Shown one piece after another: positions 43,811-52,960 of a stretch of 64,000 nucleotides of DNA; the first letter of the stretch is position 1, and each line of letters starts with the position of its first letter. The DNA lies in NCBI RefSeq assembly GCF_024679245.1, contig NC_090172.1, forward strand, positions 42,082,776-42,146,775. Reading direction: 5' to 3'. The notes under the pieces are model-generated. The model had not been told where the DNA came from. It saw nothing but the letters and a program-made list of their open reading frames with translations, and did no database searches. This DNA is from Pseudorasbora parva. Its lineage: Eukaryota > Chordata > Actinopteri > Cypriniformes > Gobionidae. The translations under genes and the position numbers were made by a program.

Positions 43811-46505
43811 GGGTGGTCCGCCCCCTCCTCGGAGGGCATGCGAGCAGTCAGGTCAGGTGTTCCCTGCCGGTTCGCCGTTTCAGGGCACTGCACTCGCTGC
43901 TCAAATTACACCAGAGGCCAGCCTCGAGAGGCTGGTTCCCTTAGTTTCCCCTCCGTGGGAAGACGGTGCTTACCTCAGCATACGGTACCCGTCTTCCTTC
44001 GGTACCCTCAAGGGGCCGCGCTGCCAACCCCGCCGCAATGTCGGGGCGCAGAGGGTCTCCGCGGGCCACCTGAGGGTGGTCCGCCCCCTCCTTGGAGGGC
44101 AGGGGAAACAAAAGGACGCTGAGGGTAGTCCCCTCCGAAGGGAAACGGTGTTTACCTCTGCCTACGGTACCCGTTGTCCTGCAGCGCCCTCTGGGGGCCG
44201 CGCTGCCAACCCCGCCGCAATGCCGGGGCGCAGACGGTCCCCGCGGGCCACTCGAGGGTGGTCCGCTCCCCCTTCGGGGGGCTCCCGAGCAGTCAAGTCA
44301 GTCGTTCCCTGCCGGTCCGCCGCTTCAGGGCACTGTGCTTGTTGCTCAAAATACACCAGAGGCCAGCCTCGAGAGGCTGGTTCCCTTAGTAGATTTTCTA
44401 GACGAGTGGAAACGTCTATCAAATATATCTCAGTGGGTCCTGCAGATAATAGAAAAGGGGTACGCCATTCAGTTCAGAAGTCGGCCACCTCCTTTCTGCG
44501 GTGTCCTACCTACAGAGGTGGGCCCGGAGCAGGCTCTGGTAATGGCACAGGAAGTAGAGACACTCCTGCAAAAAGGGGCTATAGAGAGGGTTCCCCCTCC
44601 CAGCAGGGAGTCTGGCTTTTACAGCCGTTACTTCATCGTGCCGAAGAAGGATGGGGGCTTACGCCCGATATTAGATCTGCGGCTATTGAATCGCCGGTGG
44701 CCAAGCTCAAATTCAAGATGCTTACACTCAGACAGATTGTAGCGCAGGTCAAATCGGAGGATTGGTTTGTCACCATAGACCTCAAAGATGCGTATTTTCA
44801 TGTCTCCATCCTTCCACATCACAGGAAGTTCCTGAGGTTTGCCTTCGGGGGAGAGGCATACCAATATCGTGTACTTCCCTTCGGTCTAGCACTGTCACCC
44901 CGCACGTTCACCAAGTGTGTGGATGCAGCTCTGGCGCCGCTGCGTCTACAAGGCATCCGCATACTGAACTATATCGACGACTGGCTGATTCTAGCGAATA
45001 CAGAGCAGATGGCGGTTCAGCATCGAGATGCTGTTCTCGCCCATATGTCGAAGCCGGGGTTGAGGCTGAACGCCAAGAAGAGTGTGCTTTCTCCGGCTCA
45101 GAGAACCACTTTTCTAGGTGTGAACTGGGACTCGGTAATTATGCGGGCGCAATTATCGCCAACACGCATAGCATCGATCCTGGCAGCCGCCAAAGAACAG
45201 AAGCTAGGCCGAGCCGTCACTGTGAAACGGTTCCAGAAACTGTTAGGTCTCATGGCAGCAGCGTCCAACGTGATACCTTTTGGCCTACTGTACATGAGTC
45301 CACTGCAGTGGTGGCTCAAAACAAAAGGGTTCTCCCCGAGGGGAAATCCGCTCCGCACGATCAAAGTCACGCGGCGATGCCTACGTGCTCTGGTCATGTG
45401 GAAAAACCCGGGGTTTTTATCTCAGGGTCCCGTGTTGGGGGCTCATGTTCGTCGCGTAACGCTAACGACAGATGCCTCTCTCACGGGCTGGGGGGGCGAC
45501 CATGAGTGGTCGCTCATCCCAGGGTCTATGGCAGGAACATCAGCGGCACTGGCACGTAAATCGGCTAGAGATGCTCGCAGTGTTTCTTGCATTGAAACAG
45601 TTCCTGCCCGACCTCAAGGGGCCACCATGTGCAGACAACACATCGGTGGTCGTCTATATAAATCACCAGGGGGGTCTGAGGTCCCGTCCGTTGGACAATT
45701 GGCACATCGGATCCTCCTGTGGGCCCAAGGGAAATTGCTGTCAGTCAGAGCAGTATATATCCCGGGGGTCCTGAATCAGGAAGCAGACAGCCTGTCGAGG
45801 CAGGGGCCGAGGCCCGGGGAATGGAGACTCCACCCAGAAGTGGTGGAGCTCCTATGGAAGGTATATGGGAGCTATTTGCTTCGGCGGAGAGTTCTCACTG
45901 CCCGCAGTGGTTTCTCTGACCCATCCAGCCCCGCTGGGGTTGGATGCCATGGTACAGGGGTGGCCGAGGCTACCTCTGTACGCCTTCCCCCCGATTGTCT
46001 TGCTTCCAGGAGTTCTGGAGAGGGTACGCCGGGACGGGGCCCAGGTACTCCTAGTGGCTCCGTACTGGCCGACCCGAGTATGGTTTTCGGACCTGATATC
46101 TTTCCTGGAAGGCTCTCCGATGGAGATTCCGACCAGGAGGGATCTTCTCTCTCAGGCGGGCGGGAGATTCCTGCACCCACGCCCAGAGATGTGGAAACTG
46201 TGGGCCTGGCCTCTGAGGGGGCTAGGCTCATAGAGGAAGGTCTCTCGGCCGAGGTCGTAGAGACCATCCTTCACTCCAGAGCTCCGTCCACGAGGAAACT
46301 GTACGCTCTGAAAGGGAAACTTTTCTCAGCATGGTGCAGAGAACGCCAGTGGGACCCAGTTAACTGCCCGGTTGGTACAGTGCTGGAGTTTCTGCAGGCA
46401 AGGTTCTCGGCAGGGTTGACCCCCTCCACAATAGAGGCGTACGTGGCGGCCTTGGGTGCCGTCCACGTCCCTTTGGGTGGAGTGTCTTGGGAAGACACCC
46501 TCTGA
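43605..46505 (+). CDS. Long DIRS ORF (966 aa): RT core, RNase H end and recombinase start in one frame
   Basis: Residues 1-360 are out-of-frame translation of Gag and the triplicated segment. From about residue 362 the true polymerase text begins: LRQIVAQVKSEDWF, VTIDLKDAYFHVS (motif A, Asp392), QYRVLPFGLALSP (motif B) and NYIDDWLILA (motif C, YIDD at residues 456-459). TTDASLTGWG (near residue 622) opens RNase H, but residues 630-695 are out of frame; the correct frame reads HWHVNRLEMLAVFLALKQF at 45535. After LLSVRAVYIPGVLNQEADSL the frame again leaves the polymerase, and from about residue 855 it carries the start of the recombinase (SRAPSTRKLYALKGKLFSAW). It ends at TGA 46503-46505. A mosaic, not a single working protein. 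Confidence 0.85.
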   Translation: MVMGRCRRSKRRLRAISRLQLHRPWHFPSEGNRCLPQHTVPVFLRCPQGAALLTPPQCQGAEGLRGPPEGGPPPPRRACEQSGQVFPAGSPFQGTALAAQITPEASLERLVPLVSPPWEDGAYLSIRYPSSFGTLKGPRCQPRRNVGAQRVSAGHLRVVRPLLGGQGKQKDAEGSPLRRETVFTSAYGTRCPAAPSGGRAANPAAMPGRRRSPRATRGWSAPPSGGSRAVKSVVPCRSAASGHCACCSKYTRGQPREAGSLSRFSRRVETSIKYISVGPADNRKGVRHSVQKSATSFLRCPTYRGGPGAGSGNGTGSRDTPAKRGYREGSPSQQGVWLLQPLLHRAEEGWGLTPDIRSAAIESPVAKLKFKMLTLRQIVAQVKSEDWFVTIDLKDAYFHVSILPHHRKFLRFAFGGEAYQYRVLPFGLALSPRTFTKCVDAALAPLRLQGIRILNYIDDWLILANTEQMAVQHRDAVLAHMSKPGLRLNAKKSVLSPAQRTTFLGVNWDSVIMRAQLSPTRIASILAAAKEQKLGRAVTVKRFQKLLGLMAAASNVIPFGLLYMSPLQWWLKTKGFSPRGNPLRTIKVTRRCLRALVMWKNPGFLSQGPVLGAHVRRVTLTTDASLTGWGGDHEWSLIPGSMAGTSAALARKSARDARSVSCIETVPARPQGATMCRQHIGGRLYKSPGGSEVPSVGQLAHRILLWAQGKLLSVRAVYIPGVLNQEADSLSRQGPRPGEWRLHPEVVELLWKVYGSYLLRRRVLTARSGFSDPSSPAGVGCHGTGVAEATSVRLPPDCLASRSSGEGTPGRGPGTPSGSVLADPSMVFGPDIFPGRLSDGDSDQEGSSLSGGREIPAPTPRDVETVGLASEGARLIEEGLSAEVVETILHSRAPSTRKLYALKGKLFSAWCRERQWDPVNCPVGTVLEFLQARFSAGLTPSTIEAYVAALGAVHVPLGGVSWEDTL
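43683..44393 (+). repeat. Triplicated segment between Gag and RT of DIRS C
   Basis: Three tandem copies: 43683-43944, a shorter one 43945-44110, and 44127-44393. Each holds CGGTACCCGT, GGGGGCCGCGCTGC, CCCCGCCGCAATG and GCGGGCCAC; copies 1 and 3 also share CCAGAGGCCAGCCTCGAGAG. DIRS A does not show it. DIRS B lacks the region. Confidence 0.9.
44127..44742 (+). pseudogene. DIRS RT N-terminal part, in another frame
   Basis: The frame open at 44092-44742 carries DFLDEWKRLSNISQWVLQII, VLPTEVGPEQALVMAQEVET, LLQKGAIERVPP and YFIVPKKDGGLRPILDLRLL, the usual beginning of a DIRS reverse transcriptase. A frameshift at about 44698 leads to the long ORF that contains motifs A-C. Confidence 0.85.
45472..45890 (+). 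pseudogene. RNase H piece of DIRS C in the alternative frame
   Basis: Reads HWHVNRLEMLAVFLALKQFL (the glutamate E is the second RNase H metal ligand), then CADNTSVVVYINHQGGLRSR with the third ligand D in DNTS. This frame lies between two parts that are in the long ORF frame, so two compensating frameshifts are needed. Confidence 0.75.
45865..46233 (+). pseudogene. C-terminal polymerase extension of DIRS C
   Basis: HPAPLGLDAMVQGWPRLPLY, AFPPIVLLPGVLERVRR, LLVAPYWPTRVWFSDLISFL and HPRPEMWKLWAWPLRG: the conserved DIRS segment after RNase H. It overlaps the start of the recombinase frame, as is usual in the family. Confidence 0.78.
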
Positions 46506-47216
46506 TTACACGTTTCCTCCGTGGTACTTTAAGGTTGAGGCCTGTTATGCACTCGAGGGTCCCAGCATGGGACTTAGCCTGTGTTTTGCGGGGCTTGTCC
46601 GAGCCTCCGTTTGAACTCTTGTAGGAGGTGTCGGATAAGTTCCTCACCTCAGGACTATATTCCTTTTGGCTATTTCATCTCTCAAAAGAATAAGAGATAT
46701 TCAGTCCCTGTCTGTAGGGCCCTCATGTCTAGAGTTTGCGCCGGGGATTTCTCATCCCAGGCCGGGTTATGTCCCCAAGGTTCCTACGAGCCCACGGGGC
46801 CCCATTACTCTTCAAGCATTCTGTCCTCCTCCTTTCACGACGTCAGACCAGGAAGATTAATCTGCTGTGCCCTGTTAGAGCACTAGATACTATGTCCACA
46901 GAGCTGCCCTGTGGAGGAAAACTGATCAGCTGTTTGTCTGTTTCGGGCCCCCTAAGAAGGGGCCCCAGTATCTAAGCAGAGGATGAGCAAGTGAGTGGTC
47001 GAGGCCATCTCACTTGCTTATGAGGCGGCCGGGCAGCAGTCTCCACTGGCTGTCCGGACGCATTCAACCAGGGGTATGGCGGCTTCTTAAGCACTTTTGT
47101 CGGGGGCTTCCCTCCACGATATTTGTAAACGCGGCCGGATGGTCATCTCCTTTAACTTTCGTCAGGTTCTATGAACTAGACCTGGCATCTACAGTTGGGG
47201 CACAGGTACTCTCGTA
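46150..47216 (+). pseudogene. Tyrosine recombinase of DIRS C, decayed
   Basis: The first 115 codons are open (to 46505). Afterwards HSRVPAWDLACVLRGLSEPP, AISSLKRIRDIQSLSV (46666; the box I Arg is present but G of RIGD is changed to R), HSTRGMAAS (about 47062; intact HxxR box) followed by a stop, and VRFYELDLAS (about 47160; the catalytic tyrosine). Indels near 46500, 46640, 46840 and 47120. In the DIRS B relative the HxxR position reads NSTR, so C keeps the older state there. Confidence 0.82.
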
Positions 47217-47277
47217 ACCGTGTGCGCTTCGGCTTCACACATACGAGACACTTGGTCCTATGGCGATGTGGGTATAA

Positions 47278-47378
47278 GCGTTCTCACAGCGTTTCGACGC
47301 AGCTCGAGTTCCCCGAAAGGGAACGTCTCAGGTTACGTATGTAACCCTAGTTCCCTGAGGGAACGAGACGCTGCGTCG
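47278..47378. repeat. Internal complementary region of DIRS C
   Basis: The left half (GCGTTCTCACAGCGTTTCGA to GAAAGGGAAC) is the exact inverse of the left end 42516-42568; the right half (AACGTCTCAGGTTACG to GACGCTGCGTCG) is the exact inverse of the right end 47595-47649. Both meet on AAC, the complement of the terminal GTT. Textbook DIRS arrangement. Confidence 0.93.
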
Positions 47379-47426
47379 CTCTGCCATACTCCCGGCGTGT
47401 CCGTGATCACTTACTTCAGGCTTTAT

Positions 47427-47649
47427 CAGAAGCTAGTTCCTGTTTGTGATCGCGGACCTTTTATAGTCTCCGGTTGATGACGTCATCACGTCGGCGACGT
47501 CATCACGTCGGCGACGATCGATCTTTTTTCCGATGGAATGGTTCTACAGGCGCTTCACGACGCATTAACGCAGAGGCGTTCTCACAGCGTTTCGACGCAG
47601 CGTCTCGTTCCCTCAGGGAACTAGGGTTACATACGTAACCTGAGACGTT
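47427..47649 (-). repeat. Right inverted terminal repeat of DIRS C
   Basis: Inverse of 42516-42714 with an extension GGTTACATACGTAACCTGAG only found on this side and in the internal region. Confidence 0.9.
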
Positions 47650-47944
47650 TTCTTTATTGTTAACTCAGTTTTCTCCTGCTTTTGGTTAGACAGGGAGTCA
47701 GGAAAGGTTGTTGTAGTTTGTTTCTTTTTTCCCCTTCTCTTTCTTTTAGGGTATTTAGAGATTCTGGGTTTAGTTAGTATTACGTTTTGTTTGTTATTTT
47801 GGCATTACCCAATCCTGACATTATTACCACATCTTCTCTAACAAAAGCTCGGACAAGAAAAGAGAAATAAATAAGCACGAACACAGTTGCAAGTGTGTTG
47901 TTTTTTATTTATTTTTATTTTATGTTAGCTTCTCCGACCCTAGA
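47650..47944 (+). mobile_element. Right part of the element that received DIRS C
   Basis: AATAAATAAG at 47866 and an LTR-like end GACGTAACA. See the left part at 42171. Confidence 0.4.
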
Positions 47945-48212
47945 CCGGGGACGTAACAAGGGGGATAAAATTAAACGACTTCGAGAACCTGTTCACCATG
48001 GTAAGAACCACGGTATTGCCACTAGACGGGGGCCTGTGAAAAAGTCCATGGCTATGTGTGACCAGGGTCTTGAAGGGATTGACAGAGGCTGGAGAGTCCT
48101 GCTGCCGGTTGATTTGAGCCCTTACCCACCGCACACACCGGACAGGCTGATACAAACTCCTGATTATCTCGCGCCACTAAGGGGCCACCAGAACCTCTGC
48201 CTGATTAATGCT
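47945..48212 (-). pseudogene. Gypsy integrase, N-terminal part
   Basis: The reverse strand reads QEFVSACPVCAVGKGSNQPA (the CxxC of the HHCC zinc-binding domain), then HRPPSSGNTVVLTMVNRFSK and SFNFIPLV, the start of the catalytic core. In the family the first catalytic aspartate lies in the DFVTGLP segment just before SSGNTVV; here that segment reads GLFHRPP in the changed frame, so it is lost. Confidence 0.78.
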
Positions 48213-48553
48213 CATGTTTGAGCTGCTTCTGGGTTGCAAGCTAGACTGGACGAGTGACCCCACTGAAGAACGCTGGTTCGGAATGACTCCGGCACGAACA
48301 GCAGACCCACTTGGCACCCCGTAGGAATCATGATGTCACGTAATGCCTCACAGACCCTGGACTCCACTCCCCAAGTAACCACTGCGACCAACTGGCTGGG
48401 GGCCATGATGGTCACCGGGGATGTTGGACTAGCCTCAGCCTCAAGAAAGACCAACAAAAACAAATTTGTGTGGTGAGATCCATGAGAAGTAGGGCGACCT
48501 GGCTGAAGTTCCGAATTAATCATCGGTAAAAATGGCAAAATCCCAGAAATCAT
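48212..48553 (-). pseudogene. Gypsy RNase H to integrase linker
   Basis: 113 codons. VVTWGVESRVCEALRDIMIP, GLLFVPESFRTSVLQWGHSS and LACNPEA correspond to the usual linker (LYVPxxxRxxVLQWGHxSxxxCHPG) between RNase H and integrase. The RNase H domain itself is missing between here and the RT. Confidence 0.75.
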
Positions 48554-48619
48554 TGGACCTACGATTCTCTGGGGTCAGCCAATCAGCAACCACCTTTACC
48601 TTCCCCGTATCCATTCAGA

Positions 48620-49090
48620 TGGCTTCAGGTGAACCAACTGTGCGTCAAACTTGCACTACTTCTTGAGTAGTCACTGTAACACTTGTCTGATGTGCTGAAC
48701 ATGGTCATACTCTTTCTGGGAGAGATCAGGATGTAATCGAGATAAACAATCACAAACCGGTCGACCATATCTCTGAGCACGTCATTGACAAGTGACTGGA
48801 AGACCACTGGAGACTTTGAGAGTTAAAAGGGCATTACCAACTATTCTAAGTGACCTGTAGGGGTATTAAAAGTAGTCTTGCACTCGTCCCCCTTCCTAAT
48901 TCGAACCAGGTGGTAAGAATTTTAAATCCAACTTTGTAAAGATGGTTGCTCCCTGCAAGAGTTTGAATGCTGGAAACATCAAGAGCAAAGGGTGGCTATT
49001 CTTTACTGTGATGTCATTCAGCCCCTGATAATCTATACAGGGATTCAATGATCCATCCTTTTTCCCCACAAAGAAGAACCCCACCCTCCC
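48620..49090 (-). pseudogene. Gypsy reverse transcriptase fragment, YLDD changed to YLDY
   Basis: [20 protein letters not shown] and [12 protein letters not shown], then [10 protein letters not shown] (motif A), a gap, and [18 protein letters not shown] with IVYLDYILI (motif C). The family has YLDD at motif C; here the second aspartate is tyrosine. A frameshift lies between 48896 and 48807. Confidence 0.82.
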
Positions 49091-49193
49091 TCTCAGGACT
49101 GGAAAACAAATAAAGGCACTGCTTGGGGGAAGAAGAGCCAGGTAATAATTTTATTGTTAAGGCGTACATGCAGTGTTGAGGAAGAGATAAAGC

Positions 49194-49655
49194 TCAGGAC
49201 TTGAACACCGCACTCAAATCAGGGTAAGCCCCTGGTACACCCGCCAGGCTCACCAGTTTCTCCTGTAACACAGAAACAGCTAATAATGTGGAAAAAGCAG
49301 ACACCAAACACTGAGACGAAAAGAATGGGCTCCATGCCAATATGGAATTAAGAGCCCAGTTAATGTGAGGGTTGTGCTTAAACAGCCAAGTTTGCCCCAA
49401 AACCACTGGAGCAAAAGGAGAATGAATCAATAGGAATCGAATCTCCTCAGCATGATTCCCGGAAATGGTGAGACTAACAAGCCTTGTGGAATGAGTAATT
49501 ATTGTAATGGGGGTACCACAAAGTGTTCTGGCTGAAATCGGCTCAGCCAGGAGAGAAGGTGAAATGCCCAATTTCTAAGTCAGTCCAATGTCCGTAAAAT
49601 CACCCTCCGCCCCAGAATCAATTAAGGCAGACACTTGATGAGGCAAATATAGTCC
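49194..49655 (-). pseudogene. Gypsy protease and following linker, one in-frame stop
   Basis: HQVSALIDSGAEGDF has the aspartic-protease motif DSGA. A single TAG at 49575-49577 interrupts the frame, then LGISPSLLAEPISARTLCG continues, with LTISGNHAEEIRFLLI and VVLGQTWLFKHNPHINW (the G-x-x-WL-x-xHNPxIDW segment typical of these elements). The frame ends at 49194. The sequence upstream of LYLPHQ is cut by a TIR element at 49657. Confidence 0.82.
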
Positions 49656-49656
49656 G

Positions 49657-50541
49657 GGGGTCTCATTTATAAAGCGTGCGTACACACAAAACGGGGCTGG
49701 AAACATACGTACGCCAGTTCCCACGCTAAGATTGTGATCTATAAAAAACAAACTTGACTGGAGAATGTGTGCACCTTTAAGCAAACTTTGAGCCATGCGT
49801 ACCCACATTCTGGAGACAAAGGGAATTGGTGACACATATGGTGAAATCGTGAACTGAAGTTAGATCGTGAACTGAAGTTAGAACTGTAGAAAATAAATGT
49901 GAAAAGAACAATTATAAGAATTAATGACATTTAATTTTCACTCCATTTCATACGTTTATAACCACATTATCGTGAAGATTAAACCCAATAGTGTTATTTG
50001 TGCCGATTGTTTTAGGCTATAGCCTATACATCCAGTAAAGTCCAAATGGAATTCAAAATGTATTAAAAATATATAATAATAATAATAATAATTATCAGCG
50101 CTGCCTTACAGTCACATTGTCCACAACGCGAGCACAGGAGGAGATGGCGATATGTGATACAGAATAGAATGAAAATACCCTTTTATTAGATAGTAACTGC
50201 AAGGATATTGAATGATTTTCAGCAATGTAATGTGTAAGGCACAAATGGCATGTATAGTCTGTATCTAATATTTTTCAATGTCTTTTACCAAATGATATGC
50301 AGATGAGGCCATGCATAGTAAAACTAGGCATTGTAAGCTCCATTTACGGTGATTTCGGGGAGGAGACTGCTGCTGAGACAATCTGCTGCTGGTTGTGATT
50401 TATAAAGGGATTTTTTCGCAGGTTCTGCTGTATGCATGGTTTTATAAATCAGATTTTTTTTGTGCGTACACAAAATCTAGCTTTTGTATGTACATACACT
50501 TTTAGGATGAAATCTACACAAAGTTTTATAAATGAGACCCC
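49657..50541. mobile_element. 885-bp TIR element (GGGGTCTCATTTATAAA)
   Basis: It begins GGGGTCTCATTTATAAAGCG and ends TTTTATAAATGAGACCCC. Inside the ends, TGCGTACACACAAAA and its inverse TTTGTGCGTACACAAAA repeat the symmetry. It cuts the start of the Gypsy protease. An AAT run is at 50075-50092. No transposase frame. Confidence 0.75.
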
Positions 50542-51029
50542 AGGCCATTTTGTCCAGTGCATTGTACACAGAAAGAAGAATACTAAAGTCAACTTTAAAT
50601 TTGTTTCTAAATTTTACCAATGCAATGAGACAAGGACAGGAGAAATATTATTCCTTTTCTTAGTTTCTATTAACAGTCTGGCTGCTGAAATTTGAGTAAC
50701 CAAGACAGGATGGATTGAGGTAGACCAACACACAACATACAAGTTACAGTAGTTCATTTGGGAAGATATTAGTGCATGAATCATTACTAGAAAGGAAATG
50801 TTTTGGAAAAAGCTACTCTTATAACGACCACATTTACATGTTTTTCAAATTGGAGCAGAGGATCAAAATAGAAAATATTTATTGCATGACTGTGTAGGTT
50901 GTTACTTAAGGAGCCTAACTGTATTTTAATGGAGTTGTTAGTAGCAACAGGACCTAGCAGAAGCACTTCAGTTTTATTTTCATTCAGCAGGAAATTACAT
51001 AGAACATTTGATTTAGTATTTTATAAAAA
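50542..51029. other. Unassigned sequence
   Basis: No recognised feature; expected Gypsy Gag sequence is not seen here. Confidence 0.45.
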
Positions 51030-51330
51030 ATAATTACAAGGTTTGGGATCAGTGATATTTCTTACTTTTCAAAGAAATCAATACTTGTATTCAGCAAGGT
51101 TACATTAAATTGATCAGAATTGAGAGTAAAGACCTTTACATTGTTACAAAAGATGTTTTATTTAAAATAAGCAATTATTATATTTTGAACCTTTTTTTCT
51201 CTCCTATTCATCAAATAATCCTGAAATAAATGTTTCACAGTTTCCAAAAAAATATTAAGCAATGCTTTCAACATTGATAATAATAATACATGGTTTCTTG
51301 AGCAGCAAATCAGCATGCCACTTTTTTTCT

Positions 51331-51361
<31 letters not shown>

Positions 51362-51475
51362 CAGTTTTATTAAAATTATTTCTGAAGGATCATGTGACAC
51401 TGATGACAGGAGCAATTGCAGCTAAAATTCAGCTTTGCCACCACAGGAATAAATTCGCAATATTACTTTTTTAAC
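51030..51475 (+). repeat. Interspersed repeat common in cyprinids, unclassified
   Basis: TTTCTTGAGCAGCAAATCAG, TTTCTGAAGGATCATGTGAC and AATTCAGCTTTGCCACCACA are words I know from repetitive cyprinid DNA. I cannot name the family. A poly(T) tract is at 51324-51360. Confidence 0.5.
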
Positions 51476-52085
51476 AACAATTTAAACCGATCCTTACCTC
51501 TGCTTACCACATGAGGGAACCATATTCCGAATTCTGAACCTCTGTTCTACCTGTACTTTGTTACCTTCATCAGTCATAGTATTTAAAGGCCTGAGCTGAA
51601 TGTGAAATAACCCCCTAAACCCTCATTTACTATTCCCTACGTTAGTCAGTTTACTTGAAGGAGGGAATTAAAGTGAGTGAGTGTCGGGCAGCCGGTGTGT
51701 GTACATAGGCTGTACACTCATTATTGCGGTGCAATGTGGGATTGAATGGATTCACTCAATAACGTCCACTATGGTTTCGGACACCAATACAAATGGCTGT
51801 CCTCTCAAATAGTGCCCTATTTGAAGTTATAGGGGGCGATTTTGGAATCAGCCCAGGACATCCTCTTAAGCTTTGCAAAGTCTTGTATCTTAATAATAAG
51901 TGCATTATTATTCCTACTGGTGTGTTTGCTATGTATGATCCTCATTAACTAGTGTTTACCCCTTTCCCTCTTGTTTTGGATTTGTTTTCCAAGTTGGATT
52001 GTCTTACTGGTTTGAACCCTCGCCTGTCTTACAACCCTGTCTTCTTGTTTGCCTATTAAATCTCCAATAGATTACAATCTGACTC
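51476..52085. repeat. Mixed repeat remnants
   Basis: 51640-51860 has the look of a TIR-element remnant (CACTATGGTTTCGGACACC, TATAGGGGGCGATTTTGGAA). 51900-52085 resembles an LTR end (TATTAAATCTCC). Neither has clear boundaries. Confidence 0.35.
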
Positions 52086-52606
52086 TAGCCTAGAAATCTA
52101 GACGCACCCTAGCGGCAGCAAATCTAATCTGCCGCGAGTGTCATCTAGCAACTCTCAATACACTTCTGAGCAGTAAATACCAAACTCTGGTCGGGCCAAT
52201 CACATCGTGTATAGAGTCGGTGGGTGGGGCTTAACATAATGAGGCCGAGTTGCGCTTGCGTGCTTAACACAGAAACTGGCGAATGGCGGTCTTTCGAATC
52301 AGCTTTGACCGCGACTCTGGAAGACTTGGAGTTAAGCTTTTCTCTGAGAAAAGAAAAAAGATTGGCACTGAAGTCATTCTTAAGAAGGAAAGATGTGTTC
52401 TGAAAGTTTAATCTGTCAACTAGCTCTGCTTTACCTTCGTTGCTCTGGTTAGTTGTGGCGCTATCCAATTGTGTGCACGCCGTGCAGAGGGAGTTTGAAA
52501 GACAACCGTTTATCCCGCCCCTCAAATTGAGCCCTGTCAATGGTTTCCAGAAATAAATGAGTTTCCAGACCAAACATCTTGATGTGGGTCTGGCTTGTCA
52601 GGCTTA
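52086..52606. mobile_element. 521-bp TIR element with RecQ-like fragment, copy 2
   Basis: It begins TAGCCTAGAAATCTAGACGC and ends GGTCTGGCTTGTCAGGCTTA. It aligns with 9525-10038 along its whole length. Differences include a larger gap in the helicase-like part and an extra GACAACCG block near 52502. Confidence 0.75.
52274..52420 (+). pseudogene. RecQ-helicase-like N-terminal fragment, copy 2
   Basis: Reads EWRSFESALTATLEDLELSF, LRKEKRLALKSFLRRKDVF and then a stop (TGA at about 52396). A KSLICQLAL reading follows in another frame, where RecQ proteins have GKSLIYQLAPL. The LPTG part is deleted. Same origin as the fragments at 9725 and 20209. Confidence 0.5.
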
Positions 52607-52660
52607 TCTGACTCCAAAGTGAAGACTTATATATCAACCGATCCCGCAGCACCACTATCA

Positions 52661-52960
52661 GCTTATGCCGAGTTCACACTGCCCGATTTTGACTCGCTGA
52701 CAGGTTCTCGAAATCGCAGAGAAATGCACGAAATCATAGGCAAATTGGTGCTTGTGCATGCGAGTGACAATCACGATAAATGATCAAAGAAGCGATCAGA
52801 GAGAATCACTGACGAGTCGCCTCGCAAGACAGTTGGCATGCTAAATATCTGGACCTGTTGGCGATTCAAACTCCTGCTGTGTGAAATGTGTTCTGACTGA
52901 AAATGACATCGGCATGACCGACAGCCAATGAAAGAGTGAGATACAGGGCAGCGGGAGGTT
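52661..52960 (+). repeat. Fragment of the GTTCACACTGCCCGATTTT element
   Basis: GAGTTCACACTGCCCGATTT matches, in inverse orientation, the right half of the element at 55041 (GGGCAGTGTGAACTAGGC), and the match continues for about 300 bases (GAGTGACAATCAC, GGCATGCTAAATATCTGGA, AAACTCCTGCTGTGTGAA). Confidence 0.75.

Larger units (their letters stand above)
42516..47649 (+). mobile_element. DIRS-type retrotransposon C, nearly full length
   Basis: A 5134-bp element, GTT at both ends (GTTCCCTTTCGGGG at 42516, GAGACGTT at 47649). It contains inverted terminal repeats, Gag, RT/RNase H, tyrosine recombinase and an internal complementary region (47278-47378). It is close to DIRS B and more distant from DIRS A. 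No target duplication, as expected for recombinase insertion. Frameshifts in every ORF make it inactive. It lies inside an insertion in the reverse-strand Gypsy element. Confidence 0.93.
38413..49655 (-). mobile_element. Reverse-strand Ty3/Gypsy element broken by nested insertions
   Basis: Read from right to left, the order is protease (49655-49194), RT (49090-48620), RNase H/integrase linker (48553-48212), integrase start (48212-47945), middle integrase (42170-42118), further integrase (41098-40813), integrase end (39101-38875) and an LTR (38840-38413). This is the normal Gypsy order, so these pieces come from one copy. Gaps are insertions: about 42171-47944 (with DIRS C), about 41099-42117, and 39106-40808. 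The part upstream of the protease is not recognisable. Confidence 0.82.

Noticed and set aside
43605..46505. A single 966-residue host or viral protein
   Set aside because: The reading frame is a mosaic: true DIRS domains alternate between this frame and another, so it is not one working gene.
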